This document shows positions 8,066-17,468 of a stretch of 64,000 bases of DNA, in pieces. The position numbers and the translations under genes were made by a program. The notes under the pieces were generated by a model, which saw nothing but the letters and a program-made list of their open reading frames with translations, was not told where the DNA came from and made no database searches. How positions within the stretch are numbered: the first letter of the stretch is position 1; each line of letters starts with the position of its first letter. The DNA comes from an uncultured Bacteroides sp. (lineage in GTDB: Bacteria; Bacteroidota; Bacteroidia; Bacteroidales; Bacteroidaceae): positions 96,556 to 160,555 of the forward strand of contig CASENM010000041.1 of the NCBI GenBank assembly GCA_949289295.1, read 5' to 3'.

Positions 8066-11000
8066 CTAGATCTGGCAGGACGTTTCCTCCGAAACAGGTC
8101 CGCTCTTCCGCTTTTCCTTCTGGTATGCCTGCGGCGTACAGCCGTACTGGTTCTTGAAACAACGGCTGAAATAGACGGGGGTGCTGAAACCGCACCGGTC
8201 GCTGACTTCCGCAATGGGTATGTCCGGATATTTCTGCAGCATCGAGGCAGCGTACTTCAGACGGTAGTTCAGGATGAAGTTGTTGGGAGTCATCCCGGTC
8301 AGTGCCTTGAACTTGGAATAAAGCAGCGAACGTCCGATAGCGGCTTCCTTGCAAAGGACGGGCACATCGAACTCCGTATCATCGATATGCTTCTCGATAA
8401 TCTCCGTCACCCGTTTCAGCAGATCCTTGTCCAGAGGATTGATGCCGGTAAGGTCTATTTCCGACATCGGTTTCTTGTGGAACTGATGCTGGATCAGCAG
8501 GCGGTTGCGTATCAGATTGTTGGCACGCGCCAGCAACAGCTGCGCATGGAAAGGCTTGGTGATATAATCGTCCGCCCCACGGTTCAGTCCCTCCAGATTC
8601 TGTTCGGGCGAATTGAGTGCCGTCAGCAGAATGACAGGAATATGACAGAAATCCAGGTTGTTTTTCACCTGCAGGCACATTTCCGTACCTGTCATTTCCG
8701 GCATCATGACATCGCTGACCACCAGATCGGGCTTCTGGGCATAAATCTGTTCCAGCCCTTCCTTGCCGTTATGCGCACAGATCACTTTGTAGAGAGGGGA
8801 GAACAGGTCTTTCAGCACCTGAAGCAACTCTTCGTTGTCCTCCACCAGAAGCACCGTGCGCGACTGGTCGGTCACACCTTCCTCGACGGCCGGAGCTTCC
8901 GCCCCGTCACTGCTGTCAGTCGGCAGGTACTGCGAATTTTCTATGATGGACGGCTCGGCTTTTCCGTATGACATCTCTACATTCTCGTCACCACGATACA
9001 CATCTTCGCGGCGTGTCAACCTGACGGTGAAAGTGCTTCCTTCTCCCAGCACACTTTCCACGCCAATATTTCCATGGTGCTTTTCTATGATGTTCTTTGT
9101 CAGAGCCAGCCCGATGCCCGTACCCTTGAATATATCCTGTTTCTTCTCCGACTGGTTATTTCCTTGATAGAAACGTGTAAAGATCAGCGAGGAGTCCTGT
9201 CGGGAGATACCCACGCCGGTATCCGATATGCGGATATACACATCATCATCGGTTACCGTGCCCGATACACAGATCTTTCCACCGTCGTGCGTGAACTTAA
9301 AGGCGTTCGACAGGAGGTTGAAAAACACTTTCTCCATCAGCCGTGCGTCGAACCAGCAAAGTACCTCCGCCTCAGGAAGCTGGAATGTGTAAGTGATATT
9401 CCGTTTCTGGGCATAGTCTGCGAACGAGAGATAGATTTCTTTCAGGAAAGCCACGATGTCCTGCCGCATCAGATGAAGGGTCTCGTGGTTCTGCTCCAGT
9501 TTGCGGAACTCCAGCAACTCGGATATCAGGTTACTCAGATATTGTGCGTTTTTCCGGATTTTCAGGATAGGATTGTAGACCACCGGTGACAACGAATGAC
9601 GTTGCAGCAGCATGTCGATATGGCTGATGATCAGCGTGAGCGGTGTACGGAACTCATGGCTGACATTGGTGAAGAACACCAGTTTCTCATGGTTCAGCCG
9701 CTCAATCTGCTGCTTCTCGAAACGCTCTTTTTCAAGCGAAAGCGCCAGCGTGCGTTTCGCTATGCGGCTTGAAATGAAATAAGAGACACATCCGATAAAA
9801 ATCATCACATAGGCGCTCCATGCCCACCAGGTGGCATACCAGGGCGTGGCAATGACAAGCTGCAGTGAAATCTCATCCGAAGGCGTGTCCGACCCATTCC
9901 TTTCTATGGCCGCAACCCGCAATGTATATTCACCCGGATCGAGGTTGGTATAATAAAGAGTGGTCTGCTGGGTCTCGACCCACTGCGGGTCGAATCCTTC
10001 CAGCTTATACCGGTACCATTTCTCCGACAGCTGCTGCCGGTAATCCGAATGCGCGAAGCGGATAACGAGATTGTTTTCGTAGTGTTTCAGTTTCAGCTCC
10101 TTCACGAAAGGAAGTGACTCGCTCAGGATACCGTCCGCGTCTCCCGGCGATACGGAACGATTGTTGACCCATAATTTCGAGAAATAAAAATGAGCGGCGC
10201 TGTCCCTGCCGCCTGTCCTTTCGAACTCGTTTTCGGAGAATACAGTGACTCCTTCCGTATCGCCTATGTATATACGCCCGTCGGATGAAGCATAAACACC
10301 ACATCCGTTTATAATATGCGCAGACGGAAAATTCCTCATGAAATCAATGGTCGTAAAACCGGTGCCCCCCGGCTTGAAGCTGGTAACCCCTTTTTCGCTG
10401 GTGACAAGTATGTTCCCGTTCGGCGTTTCACATAAGTTATAGCAGAAATTGCTGGGCAACTGGCCGTCTTCTGCTGTAAAGCGGGTAAGCTTCCGTGTAT
10501 TCCTGTTGCAAAAGAATACGCCGCTTCCCAATGTGCTGATATAGGTGCCTTGCGAAGTGCACAACACTTGGGTAAAGGCAGGCACATGACCTTCAATGGT
10601 CAGCGGTATCCGGGTAACCGAGTCAGGCCGTTCCAAATCGGCCAGCAGAATCTCGCCCCATTTGGCCAGACAGATATGTCCTTCTACATCTATGTCAAAA
10701 TGCTCGTAATATGCCGGCGGCACGGGGACTTCCTGAAAGGTCTGCGTACGCGTGTCCAGGCAGAACAGTCCGTTACGGGCGGACACATAAAGCCGGTCTT
10801 TCCACATCTCCACATGGAAAATCACATCGTTGGGCATCTTCTCTCCGCCCTTGGTTTCTTTCAGATAATTATGGAAACGGCCGGTGGAAATGTCATAACG
10901 TGACAAGCCGCCCAGATAAGTGCCTATATAGAGGCAGTCGTCGTTCCGGTCGTAGCAGAGGCTCTTGATGTTGTTGTGGGGGAGGGAATTGCCCGGACCT

Positions 11001-12139
11001 GCCATAAGCCGCTTCTGTATCTCCCAGTCCCGGTTCAAACAACAGACTCCTCCACCGTCCGTGCCAATCCACAGATTACCGTTCTTGTCGCGGGCAATAT
11101 CGCCGATATACGAATAATACAAGTCGGATGAAACATTTTCCGCATAGTTATAATGAACGAAATCATCGTGCTGGGGATTGAAATAGTTTACACCCCCGTA
11201 ATAACTGCCTACCCAAAGAGTGCCCTGCTTGTCCTTGTACAGCGAAAAGATGGAGGGATGGCTCAAACCTCCCATATAATGGGGTATCTGTATCAGGCGG
11301 TATTGTCCGGTGGATGCATGCCATTCATACAGGCCGTCGAACGTGCCGAACCAGACGTTGCCCTGATCGTCTTCCACAAAGTCGCGTATCTGTTCGCTAC
11401 TGATCCCTTCCGGAGAGTTTTGCAGATGAGGTACTTTGGAGATTTTTCCACGGCTGTCCATCCGGTAAAGGCCATGCATGCGGGTTCCGATCCACAACTC
11501 ACCCTCCGAACTTTCAAAGATACTGTAGATGTCCGTACCCTCCAGCAGATGCTTCTGCCCGAACGGCATGCGCCTGTCAATGACAAGCAGTCCATTCCTT
11601 GTACCTACGTAAATGTGATTCTTTTTGACGGTAAGGCATGTGACAACTGACTCTTCCTGCAGGCCGAATGTCGTTTCGGCCTCCTCGCTTCCGTTCCTCA
11701 AATAAAACAGAGAATCGTGTCTGATATACCAGATGTCTCCATCGAAAGAGGTGAGCACAGAAATTTCCGACGATGAAAGAGGCTGGAAACGTCCGCTGCG
11801 CAGAAAATATTTGAACAGAATCTTGTCTATCAAGAAATAAATGTCCCCGTTCCGGTCGCCCGTTATGGCCGACACCTCATTCCCCAGCCAGACAGAAGCC
11901 GTATCCTGCTCCGACGCACGCATCCATCCTTTGAAAACGGTTATCTGTCCGCCGTCGTACAAGTTGATGCCTTCGCGTGTACCGAACCACATCCTTCCCA
12001 GCTGGTCCTGATAGATGGCCATGACGGAAGGACTGCTCATCCCTTCAGCCAGTCCGATGCGTCTGAAATACTCCGCATAGGCCTGTGAGATTCCCAACCA
12101 TAAGTAAAAAAACAAAATAATCAGCCGTGTCGTTTTCAT
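8066..12139 (-). CDS. hybrid two-component system sensor/AraC-type regulator (HTCS)
   Basis: 1357 residues, the usual size for Bacteroidales HTCS proteins. In order: signal peptide, two periplasmic beta-propellers of Reg_prop repeats (GRMWFGTREGINLY, GELWIGTRMHGLYR, GNLWIGTDGGGVCC), a Y_Y_Y domain (about 690-755), one membrane segment (about 763-786), histidine kinase with VSHEFRTPLTLI (phosphorylatable His near 828) and an ATPase domain with DTGVGI, receiver domain with the phospho-acceptor Asp in LVVSDVMMPEMTG (near 1140), and a C-terminal AraC-type HTH ending near PQAYQKEKRK. These proteins bind oligosaccharide cues in the periplasm and activate the linked locus. It lies upstream of the GH16-GH89-GH95-like operon but is separated from it by a terminator. 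Confidence 0.97.
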   Translation of the reverse strand: MKTTRLIILFFYLWLGISQAYAEYFRRIGLAEGMSSPSVMAIYQDQLGRMWFGTREGINLYDGGQITVFKGWMRASEQDTASVWLGNEVSAITGDRNGDIYFLIDKILFKYFLRSGRFQPLSSSEISVLTSFDGDIWYIRHDSLFYLRNGSEEAETTFGLQEESVVTCLTVKKNHIYVGTRNGLLVIDRRMPFGQKHLLEGTDIYSIFESSEGELWIGTRMHGLYRMDSRGKISKVPHLQNSPEGISSEQIRDFVEDDQGNVWFGTFDGLYEWHASTGQYRLIQIPHYMGGLSHPSIFSLYKDKQGTLWVGSYYGGVNYFNPQHDDFVHYNYAENVSSDLYYSYIGDIARDKNGNLWIGTDGGGVCCLNRDWEIQKRLMAGPGNSLPHNNIKSLCYDRNDDCLYIGTYLGGLSRYDISTGRFHNYLKETKGGEKMPNDVIFHVEMWKDRLYVSARNGLFCLDTRTQTFQEVPVPPAYYEHFDIDVEGHICLAKWGEILLADLERPDSVTRIPLTIEGHVPAFTQVLCTSQGTYISTLGSGVFFCNRNTRKLTRFTAEDGQLPSNFCYNLCETPNGNILVTSEKGVTSFKPGGTGFTTIDFMRNFPSAHIINGCGVYASSDGRIYIGDTEGVTVFSENEFERTGGRDSAAHFYFSKLWVNNRSVSPGDADGILSESLPFVKELKLKHYENNLVIRFAHSDYRQQLSEKWYRYKLEGFDPQWVETQQTTLYYTNLDPGEYTLRVAAIERNGSDTPSDEISLQLVIATPWYATWWAWSAYVMIFIGCVSYFISSRIAKRTLALSLEKERFEKQQIERLNHEKLVFFTNVSHEFRTPLTLIISHIDMLLQRHSLSPVVYNPILKIRKNAQYLSNLISELLEFRKLEQNHETLHLMRQDIVAFLKEIYLSFADYAQKRNITYTFQLPEAEVLCWFDARLMEKVFFNLLSNAFKFTHDGGKICVSGTVTDDDVYIRISDTGVGISRQDSSLIFTRFYQGNNQSEKKQDIFKGTGIGLALTKNIIEKHHGNIGVESVLGEGSTFTVRLTRREDVYRGDENVEMSYGKAEPSIIENSQYLPTDSSDGAEAPAVEEGVTDQSRTVLLVEDNEELLQVLKDLFSPLYKVICAHNGKEGLEQIYAQKPDLVVSDVMMPEMTGTEMCLQVKNNLDFCHIPVILLTALNSPEQNLEGLNRGADDYITKPFHAQLLLARANNLIRNRLLIQHQFHKKPMSEIDLTGINPLDKDLLKRVTEIIEKHIDDTEFDVPVLCKEAAIGRSLLYSKFKALTGMTPNNFILNYRLKYAASMLQKYPDIPIAEVSDRCGFSTPVYFSRCFKNQYGCTPQAYQKEKRKSGPVSEETSCQI

Positions 12140-12168
12140 CAGTTATCATTTGATTGCGGTTAGCAGGA

Positions 12169-12176
12169 CAAAGGTA
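12169..12176 (-). promoter_or_regulatory. -7 element for the HTCS gene
   Basis: TACCTTTG on the minus strand, 30 bp upstream of the start codon, matches the Bacteroidales -7 consensus TAnnTTTG. No clear TTG -33 element is visible. Confidence 0.5.
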
Positions 12177-12253
12177 CGTAAAAAACAAGAACCGAGCCAT
12201 ACACCCTATACAAAAAATCGCTATCTTTAGGCTCATCCAAACATCCAATCCGA

Positions 12254-13765
12254 ATGAACGACCGATTCAAATTACTATTCGCAATATTCATTATGGCAAC
12301 TCATGTTATCTCCTCATCTCCGCAAGGCAGGGATGAGATTCGCAGGCCGGCCGTTGCGGGACGTTTCTACCCGGCTGTTTCCGATACGCTTGAAACGGAC
12401 GTGAAATGCTTGCTGGAAAAGGCCGGAACCGAAAGTTCCGCCAATGTGCAGGCGGTCATCGTGCCCCATGCGGGATACGTGTTCTCCGGCACCACCGCGG
12501 CCAAGGCATTCGCGCGTATCGCTCCGTCCGCAAACTACAAACGTGTTTTTCTTCTGGGACCCAGTCATCAGGCGGCATTCGACGGTGCCTCGGTCAACAT
12601 CTCCGCACACCGTTATGCCACTCCGCTGGGAGAGATAGAGGTGGACAATGAGACATGCGACCGACTGCTCCAGGCAGACGGTGTGTTCACCTGTCTGCCT
12701 GAGGCCCATCTGAAAGAGCACTGTCTGGAAGTGGAACTGCCTTTCCTTCAGACACGGCTGGAGACTATGCCTCCCATTGTGCCGGTAGTCATCGGCACAC
12801 ACCGTTACGGCAAGCTGGAACGCATCGCGGAAGCACTCCGCCCGTATTTCACCCCGGACAATCTGTTTGTCGTCAGCAGCGACTTCTCGCACTATCCTCC
12901 GTATGAGGATGCCTGCCGGATAGACAAAGCGACGGCGGAAGCGATTCTGTCCGTTTCGCCGGAGAAATTTCTGGAAACGCTTGCCGACAATTCCCGGCAG
13001 CCTGTCCATAATCTGCTGACCAGTGCCTGCGGACAGGCTCCCATCACTGTACTGCTGATGCTGATGCAGCAGACAGGCAACCTGAAAATGGAGCATCTGG
13101 CTTACTGCAACTCCGGCGACTCTCCCTATGGCGGACGTGACGAGGTGGTAGGTTACCATGCGTTCGCCGTGACCAGAGAAGGGGAGAAGGACACTTCCGG
13201 GCAGACGTTCTCTCTGACAGAAGAGGAAAAAGCCCTCCTGCTCGGCATCGCACGGAAAAGCATCGAGACCGCGCTGGAGGGAGATGACGGACTGCCCTAT
13301 GACTCTGCCCGTCTGACCGGCACCCTCCGGATGAATTGCGGAGCGTTCGTCACCCTCCGGACAGACGGCAGGCTGCGCGGATGCATCGGTTCGCTGACAG
13401 GACGGCAACCGCTCTATCTCACTGTCATGTCGATGGCCCGGGCGGCGGCTTTCGAGGACCCGCGGTTCAGCCCGGTCACTCAAGACGAGATGGCCGGCAT
13501 CCATATCGACATATCCGTACTTTCTCCGCTGAAGCGGATTTCTTCCATCGATGAGTTTCAACTGGGAAAGCATGGGATCCTTATCGTGAAAGGTCCGTAC
13601 CGGGGCACTTTCCTGCCTCAGGTAGCTGAAGAGACCCATTGGACAAAAGAGGAATTTCTGGGACACTGCGCCCGCGACAAAGCCGGAATCGGATGGAACG
13701 GATGGCGCGATGCGGAACTGTATGTATATGAAGCGGAGGTGTTCGATGAATGTTCAGACCAATAA
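12254..13765 (+). CDS. AmmeMemoRadiSam system fusion: Memo-like (protein B) plus AMMECR1 (protein A)
   Basis: 503 residues. A hydrophobic N-terminus (MNDRFKLLFAIFIMATHVIS) may act as a signal or anchor. Residues about 30-290 are a Memo domain, recognised from RRPAVAGRFYPA, VIVPHAGYVFSG, LLGPSHQAAFDG, LKEHCLEVELPFLQ and SSDFSHYPPYEDA; these His-rich motifs resemble the metal site of class III extradiol dioxygenases. Residues about 320-500 are AMMECR1, with MNCGAFVTLRTDGRLRGCIGS and EDPRFSPVT. In many genomes the two domains are separate genes. The module's biochemical role is not established to my knowledge. The gene overlaps the radical SAM gene by 20 bp. Confidence 0.95.
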   Translation: MNDRFKLLFAIFIMATHVISSSPQGRDEIRRPAVAGRFYPAVSDTLETDVKCLLEKAGTESSANVQAVIVPHAGYVFSGTTAAKAFARIAPSANYKRVFLLGPSHQAAFDGASVNISAHRYATPLGEIEVDNETCDRLLQADGVFTCLPEAHLKEHCLEVELPFLQTRLETMPPIVPVVIGTHRYGKLERIAEALRPYFTPDNLFVVSSDFSHYPPYEDACRIDKATAEAILSVSPEKFLETLADNSRQPVHNLLTSACGQAPITVLLMLMQQTGNLKMEHLAYCNSGDSPYGGRDEVVGYHAFAVTREGEKDTSGQTFSLTEEEKALLLGIARKSIETALEGDDGLPYDSARLTGTLRMNCGAFVTLRTDGRLRGCIGSLTGRQPLYLTVMSMARAAAFEDPRFSPVTQDEMAGIHIDISVLSPLKRISSIDEFQLGKHGILIVKGPYRGTFLPQVAEETHWTKEEFLGHCARDKAGIGWNGWRDAELYVYEAEVFDECSDQ

Positions 13766-14645
13766 TGCCGTTCCGGCCTCACGCGAGGCGGAATACTACG
13801 ACCGTATGGCGGACGGCACAGTGACATGCCGCCTCTGTCCCCACGAGTGCCGCATACGGGAGGGAGGGCATGGCCGTTGCCGCAGCCGGGCCAACCGGGG
13901 AGGACGCTTGTGGACTGACGCATACGGAAGAGTCTGCGCCCTGCATGTCGACCCGGTGGAAAAGAAGCCGCTGCTGCACTTCCATCCGGGGGAGGAATGC
14001 CTCTCGCTCGCGGCCACGGGATGTAACCTCTCGTGCCTGAACTGCCAGAACTGGAGCATCTCGCAGGCTGCCCCCGATGATGCGGACTACCGTCTGCTGT
14101 CGCCTGACGGAGTGGTACAACTCGCTCGGAATACCTCCTGCCGGCTGGTGGCCTATACATATACCGAACCTCTCACGTATCTGGAATACACGCGCGACTG
14201 TGCCCGGGCTTGCCGGGAGGCCGGGATGCGGAACATCCTGGTCACGGCAGGCTATGTCAACGAACAGCCGCTCCGTGGCCTGCTGCCATATCTCGATGCG
14301 GCCAATGTGGACCTGAAATCCTTTTCTGACGAGATTTACCGTTCGGTAAGCGGCGCACGCCTTTCCCCGGTGCTCCGCACGCTCGAAATGATGCGTGAGG
14401 CAGGGGTATGGGTGGAAATCACCAACCTGCTCATTCCGGGCGTGAACGACGACATGGAGATGATCCGCCGGATGTGTCTTTGGCTGGCCGGGCATGGGTT
14501 TGCGGACACCCCCCTGCATTTCTCACGGTTCTTCCCCCGTTATCGTATGCGCGACCTGCCTCCGACTCCTGTGGACACGCTGGTACAGGCCCGCCAAACC
14601 GCCTTGGACTGCGGCATCCGATATGTATACCTCGGGAATGTTTGA
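13746..14645 (+). CDS. amrS: AmmeMemoRadiSam system radical SAM enzyme
   Basis: 299 residues. The [4Fe-4S]/SAM motif is TGCNLSCLNCQNW (CxxxCxxC) near residue 92. An N-terminal Cys cluster, CRLCPHECRIREGGHGRC, and the motif HVDPVEKKPLLHFHPG are typical of the PflA-like branch that partners Memo and AMMECR1. YTYTEPLTYLEY and NVDLKSFSDEIYR follow in the barrel. I chose 13746 as the start, since an ORF start at 13710 would add 12 residues unlike the family and a larger overlap. Even so it overlaps the fusion gene by 20 bp, which implies translational coupling. Substrate unknown. Confidence 0.95.
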   Translation: MNVQTNNAVPASREAEYYDRMADGTVTCRLCPHECRIREGGHGRCRSRANRGGRLWTDAYGRVCALHVDPVEKKPLLHFHPGEECLSLAATGCNLSCLNCQNWSISQAAPDDADYRLLSPDGVVQLARNTSCRLVAYTYTEPLTYLEYTRDCARACREAGMRNILVTAGYVNEQPLRGLLPYLDAANVDLKSFSDEIYRSVSGARLSPVLRTLEMMREAGVWVEITNLLIPGVNDDMEMIRRMCLWLAGHGFADTPLHFSRFFPRYRMRDLPPTPVDTLVQARQTALDCGIRYVYLGNV

Positions 14646-14656
14646 AAGCATGTTAA

Positions 14657-14809
14657 ATGTCTTTATGTCAGGCTTGTGGTCCTCTGCATTGCCGTCATTA
14701 TGGAAGCGACTGTAAGAAACAGTCCGGCTATCTCGATGACGTGGACAGATGGTACAACGGGAAGTATGAGTTTACGGCCCGTGAGGCTCTGAAAAAAGAG
14801 GCCCGATAA
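14657..14809 (+). CDS. small Cys-rich protein downstream of the radical SAM gene
   Basis: 50 codons plus stop, beginning ATG at 14657, 11 bp after the radical SAM stop. The translation starts MSLCQACGPLHCRHYGSDCK, giving CxxC-x4-C-x6-C, and then has a charged helical tail (DDVDRWYNGKYEF...ALKKEAR). Four cysteines in 19 residues suggest a zinc or iron-sulphur site. The position and same strand suggest it belongs to the AmmeMemoRadiSam transcript. I do not recognise a family. Coding status rests on the tight spacing and the composition, so confidence is moderate. Confidence 0.6.
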   Translation: MSLCQACGPLHCRHYGSDCKKQSGYLDDVDRWYNGKYEFTAREALKKEAR

Positions 14810-14818
14810 TGACCTCTC

Positions 14819-14880
14819 AAAAACGCCTAAACGTTTTGCCTCAAACGCCGAAGCGTTTTAAAAAAACGTCTAGGCGTTTT
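14819..14880. repeat. interspersed three-unit palindromic repeat, copy 2
   Basis: Units AAAACGCCTAAACGTTTTG, AAACGCCGAAGCGTTTTA and AAAACGTCTAGGCGTTTTG fill the gap between the convergent Cys-rich protein gene and the GH29 gene. In this position the palindromes could also serve as a bidirectional terminator. Confidence 0.8.
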
Positions 14881-14893
14881 GATTACAAATCCG

Positions 14894-16195
14894 TCATTTC
14901 ATGGTCAGCTCTACGATGTAGTCCACCTCGCCGGGCACCTTTTCCAGATGCAGCAGCACGCCGTCCTTGCCCTGCTCGAAACGGACCTTCTCGCCTGTGG
15001 CGAACACCGTGGCTTTGGAGACTTTCGCCGTGACAGGGAGGAACAAGGTCCGGTCGGCCAACGACAGAATATGCACATACTGCTTGTCGCCTTTACGGGT
15101 GGTCACCCCCCACGGACGCTCCGCCACATCGCCCGCTGTCGTACCATAAACCGTTTCCCCATATTGCGCCAACCATTCGCCCATACCTTTCAGGCGTTCC
15201 AACGCCAGGGCCGGAAGCTCTCCGTCGGCCTGGGGACCGATATTGAGCAACAGATTGGCTCCTTTCCCTGCCGCACGGACCAGGTATTGGATCAGCGCGT
15301 CCGTCGACTTGTAGTTCTGATCAGCCACCATATACCCCCACGAACCGTTCATCGTCTGACAAGTCTCAAGAGGAAGACGGCTCACCTCCTGTCCCGAAAG
15401 TCCGGCCGTGTTCTGTCCCGGCAGGTCACGCTCGAACATCTGGAAATCCTCGCCGGGGAAAGGAGACTTGTGGTGGTTGTTCCCAATCAGACAGGCCGGA
15501 CTGAGACGGTGAATCATTCCGTACTGTTCGCCCAACTGCCAGTCGAACGAAGCGTCCTGGTCCCACATCCCGTCGAACCAGATGGCATCCGGACCGTATT
15601 TCGTAATAAGCTCGGTCAGCTGGTTGTTCATAAACCGATAGTAAGCGTTCCAGTCCGCCTTCTTGGGGTCCTTGCCGGTTTTCGTACCCGTCCATCCGGC
15701 AGGATAATCCTCCCGTGTCCAGTCGATATGGGAATAATAGAAATGCACCTTCAGTCCCTGACGCCTGCAAGCCTCTGTCAGCTCACGCACGATGTCCCTT
15801 TTGAAGGGAGTGGCATCCATGATGTCATAATCGGAATATTCCGTGTCGAACATCGAAAAACCGTCGTGATGGCGTGTCGTGAAACAGATGTACCTGGCCC
15901 CCGAGTCCTTGAAGGCCTTCGCCCACGCATCCGCGTCAAACTGTGCGGGATAGAACCCGGACGCGGCTTTGGCATATTCCTCACGGTTCAGGTTCCCGTT
16001 GTTCAGATACCACTCTCCCTGAGCGAACATGCTGTAGATGCCCCAATGAAGGAAAATCCCGAACTTGCTGTCCGCAAACTCCTGGCGGGCCTTCAGGTTC
16101 GAATCGGAAGGCACATATCCTTCCTGCGCACCCGCCGGAAACAGATTCAATGACGCGCAAAGCATACTTGCCGCCAGCCAATTTTTCTTTCTCAT
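14894..16195 (-). CDS. alpha-L-fucosidase, GH29
   Basis: 433 residues with a signal peptide cleaved near PAGAQEG. The GH29 barrel is clear: FGIFLHWGIYSMFAQGEWY, YICFTTRHHDGFSMFDTEYS, VHFYYSHIDWTREDYP, and KYGPDAIWFDGMWDQD, where the Asp of WFDG is the expected catalytic nucleophile. LLLNIGPQADGELP closes the catalytic domain and a short beta-sandwich follows. It removes terminal alpha-L-fucose in the periplasm. It is about 2 kb beyond the regulator gene and on the same strand as the polysaccharide locus, but is separated from it by the AmmeMemoRadiSam genes, so membership of that locus is uncertain. Confidence 0.96.
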   Translation of the reverse strand: MRKKNWLAASMLCASLNLFPAGAQEGYVPSDSNLKARQEFADSKFGIFLHWGIYSMFAQGEWYLNNGNLNREEYAKAASGFYPAQFDADAWAKAFKDSGARYICFTTRHHDGFSMFDTEYSDYDIMDATPFKRDIVRELTEACRRQGLKVHFYYSHIDWTREDYPAGWTGTKTGKDPKKADWNAYYRFMNNQLTELITKYGPDAIWFDGMWDQDASFDWQLGEQYGMIHRLSPACLIGNNHHKSPFPGEDFQMFERDLPGQNTAGLSGQEVSRLPLETCQTMNGSWGYMVADQNYKSTDALIQYLVRAAGKGANLLLNIGPQADGELPALALERLKGMGEWLAQYGETVYGTTAGDVAERPWGVTTRKGDKQYVHILSLADRTLFLPVTAKVSKATVFATGEKVRFEQGKDGVLLHLEKVPGEVDYIVELTMK

Positions 16196-16316
16196 AAATG
16201 ATAAGATGTTTATGGGTTAAATGATTAAAAAAAAGATGTGTCAAAGCCTTACTGCCATGAACAGATAACCTGGCACATCTGATTATGGGCAAATTTAGAT
16301 AAATCGGCAAAAAAAA

Positions 16317-16347
16317 TTGAATAAATCGGCAAAAGTTCTTACCTTTG
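16317..16347 (+). promoter_or_regulatory. promoter of the Nif3-like/zinc-ribbon operon
   Basis: TTG at 16317-16319 and TACCTTTG at 16340-16347, 20 bp apart, match the Bacteroidales -33/-7 consensus. The start codon follows 20 bp later. Confidence 0.75.
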
Positions 16348-16367
16348 CACGAAAATGTTTCGCGAAC

Positions 16368-17462
16368 ATGAAAATTAAGGAGATTCTGAACGCCCTTGAG
16401 ACATTCGCGCCTCTGCCGTTGCAGGACGGATTCGACAACGCCGGACTGCAAGTAGGATTGACAGATGCGGAAGCTACAGGGGCTTTGTTGTGTCTGGACG
16501 TGACCGAAGCGGTGGTAGACGAAGCCATCGCCTTGGGGTGCAACCTCATCGTGTCGCACCATCCGCTGATATTCAGAGGCTACAAGTCGATTGCCGGACG
16601 GGACTACGTGGAACGCTGCATCATGAAAGCCATCAAGAATGACTTGGTAATCTTCTCGATGCACACCAATCTGGACAACGCGCCTCAAGGGGTGAACTAC
16701 AAGATTGCGGAAAAGATCGGACTGAAGAACATAAGGATTCTTGAACCGAAAGACCAGATGCTGCTCAAGCTGGTTACCTTCGTCCCCACCGAAAAAGCCG
16801 CCGATGTCCGTCAGGCCCTGTTTGAGGCCGGATGCGGTTGTATCGGCAATTATGACGCGTGCAGCTATAACGGGGAAGGCAAGGGGACATTCCGCGCCCA
16901 GGAGGGCTGCCATCCTTATTGCGGCAAAATCGGAGAACTGCACGAGGAAAAAGAGACACGCATCGAGACCGTGCTTCCAGTCCATCTGCAGAGCCGGGCA
17001 GTGAAAGCATTGCTGGCCGCACATCCGTATGAGGAACCTGCCTACGACCTCTATCCTCTGCAGAACAAATGGAACCAGGTAGGGTCGGGAGTAATTGGTG
17101 AACTGAAAGAAGAAGAGACGGAAACCGACTTTCTCCGCCGCATCAAGAAAACCTTTGAGGTAGGATGCGTGAAGCATTCGCGGATGAACGGACGCCTCAT
17201 CCGGAAAGTGGCGCTGTGCGGAGGTGCGGGAGCATTCCTGCTGCCCAAAGCCGTAGCTGCACATGCGGACGTGTTCATCACCGGCGAAGTGAAATACCAC
17301 GATTATTTCAGCTACGAGAACGACATCCTGATAGCCGAAATCGGTCACTACGAAAGCGAACAGTATACGAAAGAAATATTATATTCAATCATAAGGGAGA
17401 TGTTTCCGGCACTCGAAGTATGCATGACCCGTGTCAATACAAATCCCGTCAAATATCTATAA
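16368..17462 (+). CDS. Nif3-like dinuclear metal-centre protein
   Basis: 364 residues. Metal-ligand motifs of the family are present: NLIVSHHPLIFRG, FSMHTNLDNAPQGVN, FITGEVKYHDY and IGHYESE. The length of about 360 residues indicates the version with an inserted CutA-like domain (about residues 125-230, including VFVPTEKAADVRQALFEAG-type sequence and HPYEEPAYDLYPL). Members are hexameric and have been linked to GTP cyclohydrolase-type folds, but their cellular role is unclear. I set the start at 16368, since the longer frame begins upstream of the -7 element. It is followed 6 bp later by the zinc-ribbon gene. Confidence 0.93.
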   Translation: MKIKEILNALETFAPLPLQDGFDNAGLQVGLTDAEATGALLCLDVTEAVVDEAIALGCNLIVSHHPLIFRGYKSIAGRDYVERCIMKAIKNDLVIFSMHTNLDNAPQGVNYKIAEKIGLKNIRILEPKDQMLLKLVTFVPTEKAADVRQALFEAGCGCIGNYDACSYNGEGKGTFRAQEGCHPYCGKIGELHEEKETRIETVLPVHLQSRAVKALLAAHPYEEPAYDLYPLQNKWNQVGSGVIGELKEEETETDFLRRIKKTFEVGCVKHSRMNGRLIRKVALCGGAGAFLLPKAVAAHADVFITGEVKYHDYFSYENDILIAEIGHYESEQYTKEILYSIIREMFPALEVCMTRVNTNPVKYL

Positions 17463-17468
17463 GGAATT

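Noticed and set aside
12314-13666. 450-codon minus-strand frame opposite the Memo-AMMECR1 gene
   Set aside because: Antisense shadow of a gene with clear family motifs.
15981-17348. 455-codon minus-strand frame across the GH29/Nif3 junction
   Set aside because: It spans two real genes on opposite strands and shows no coherent protein.
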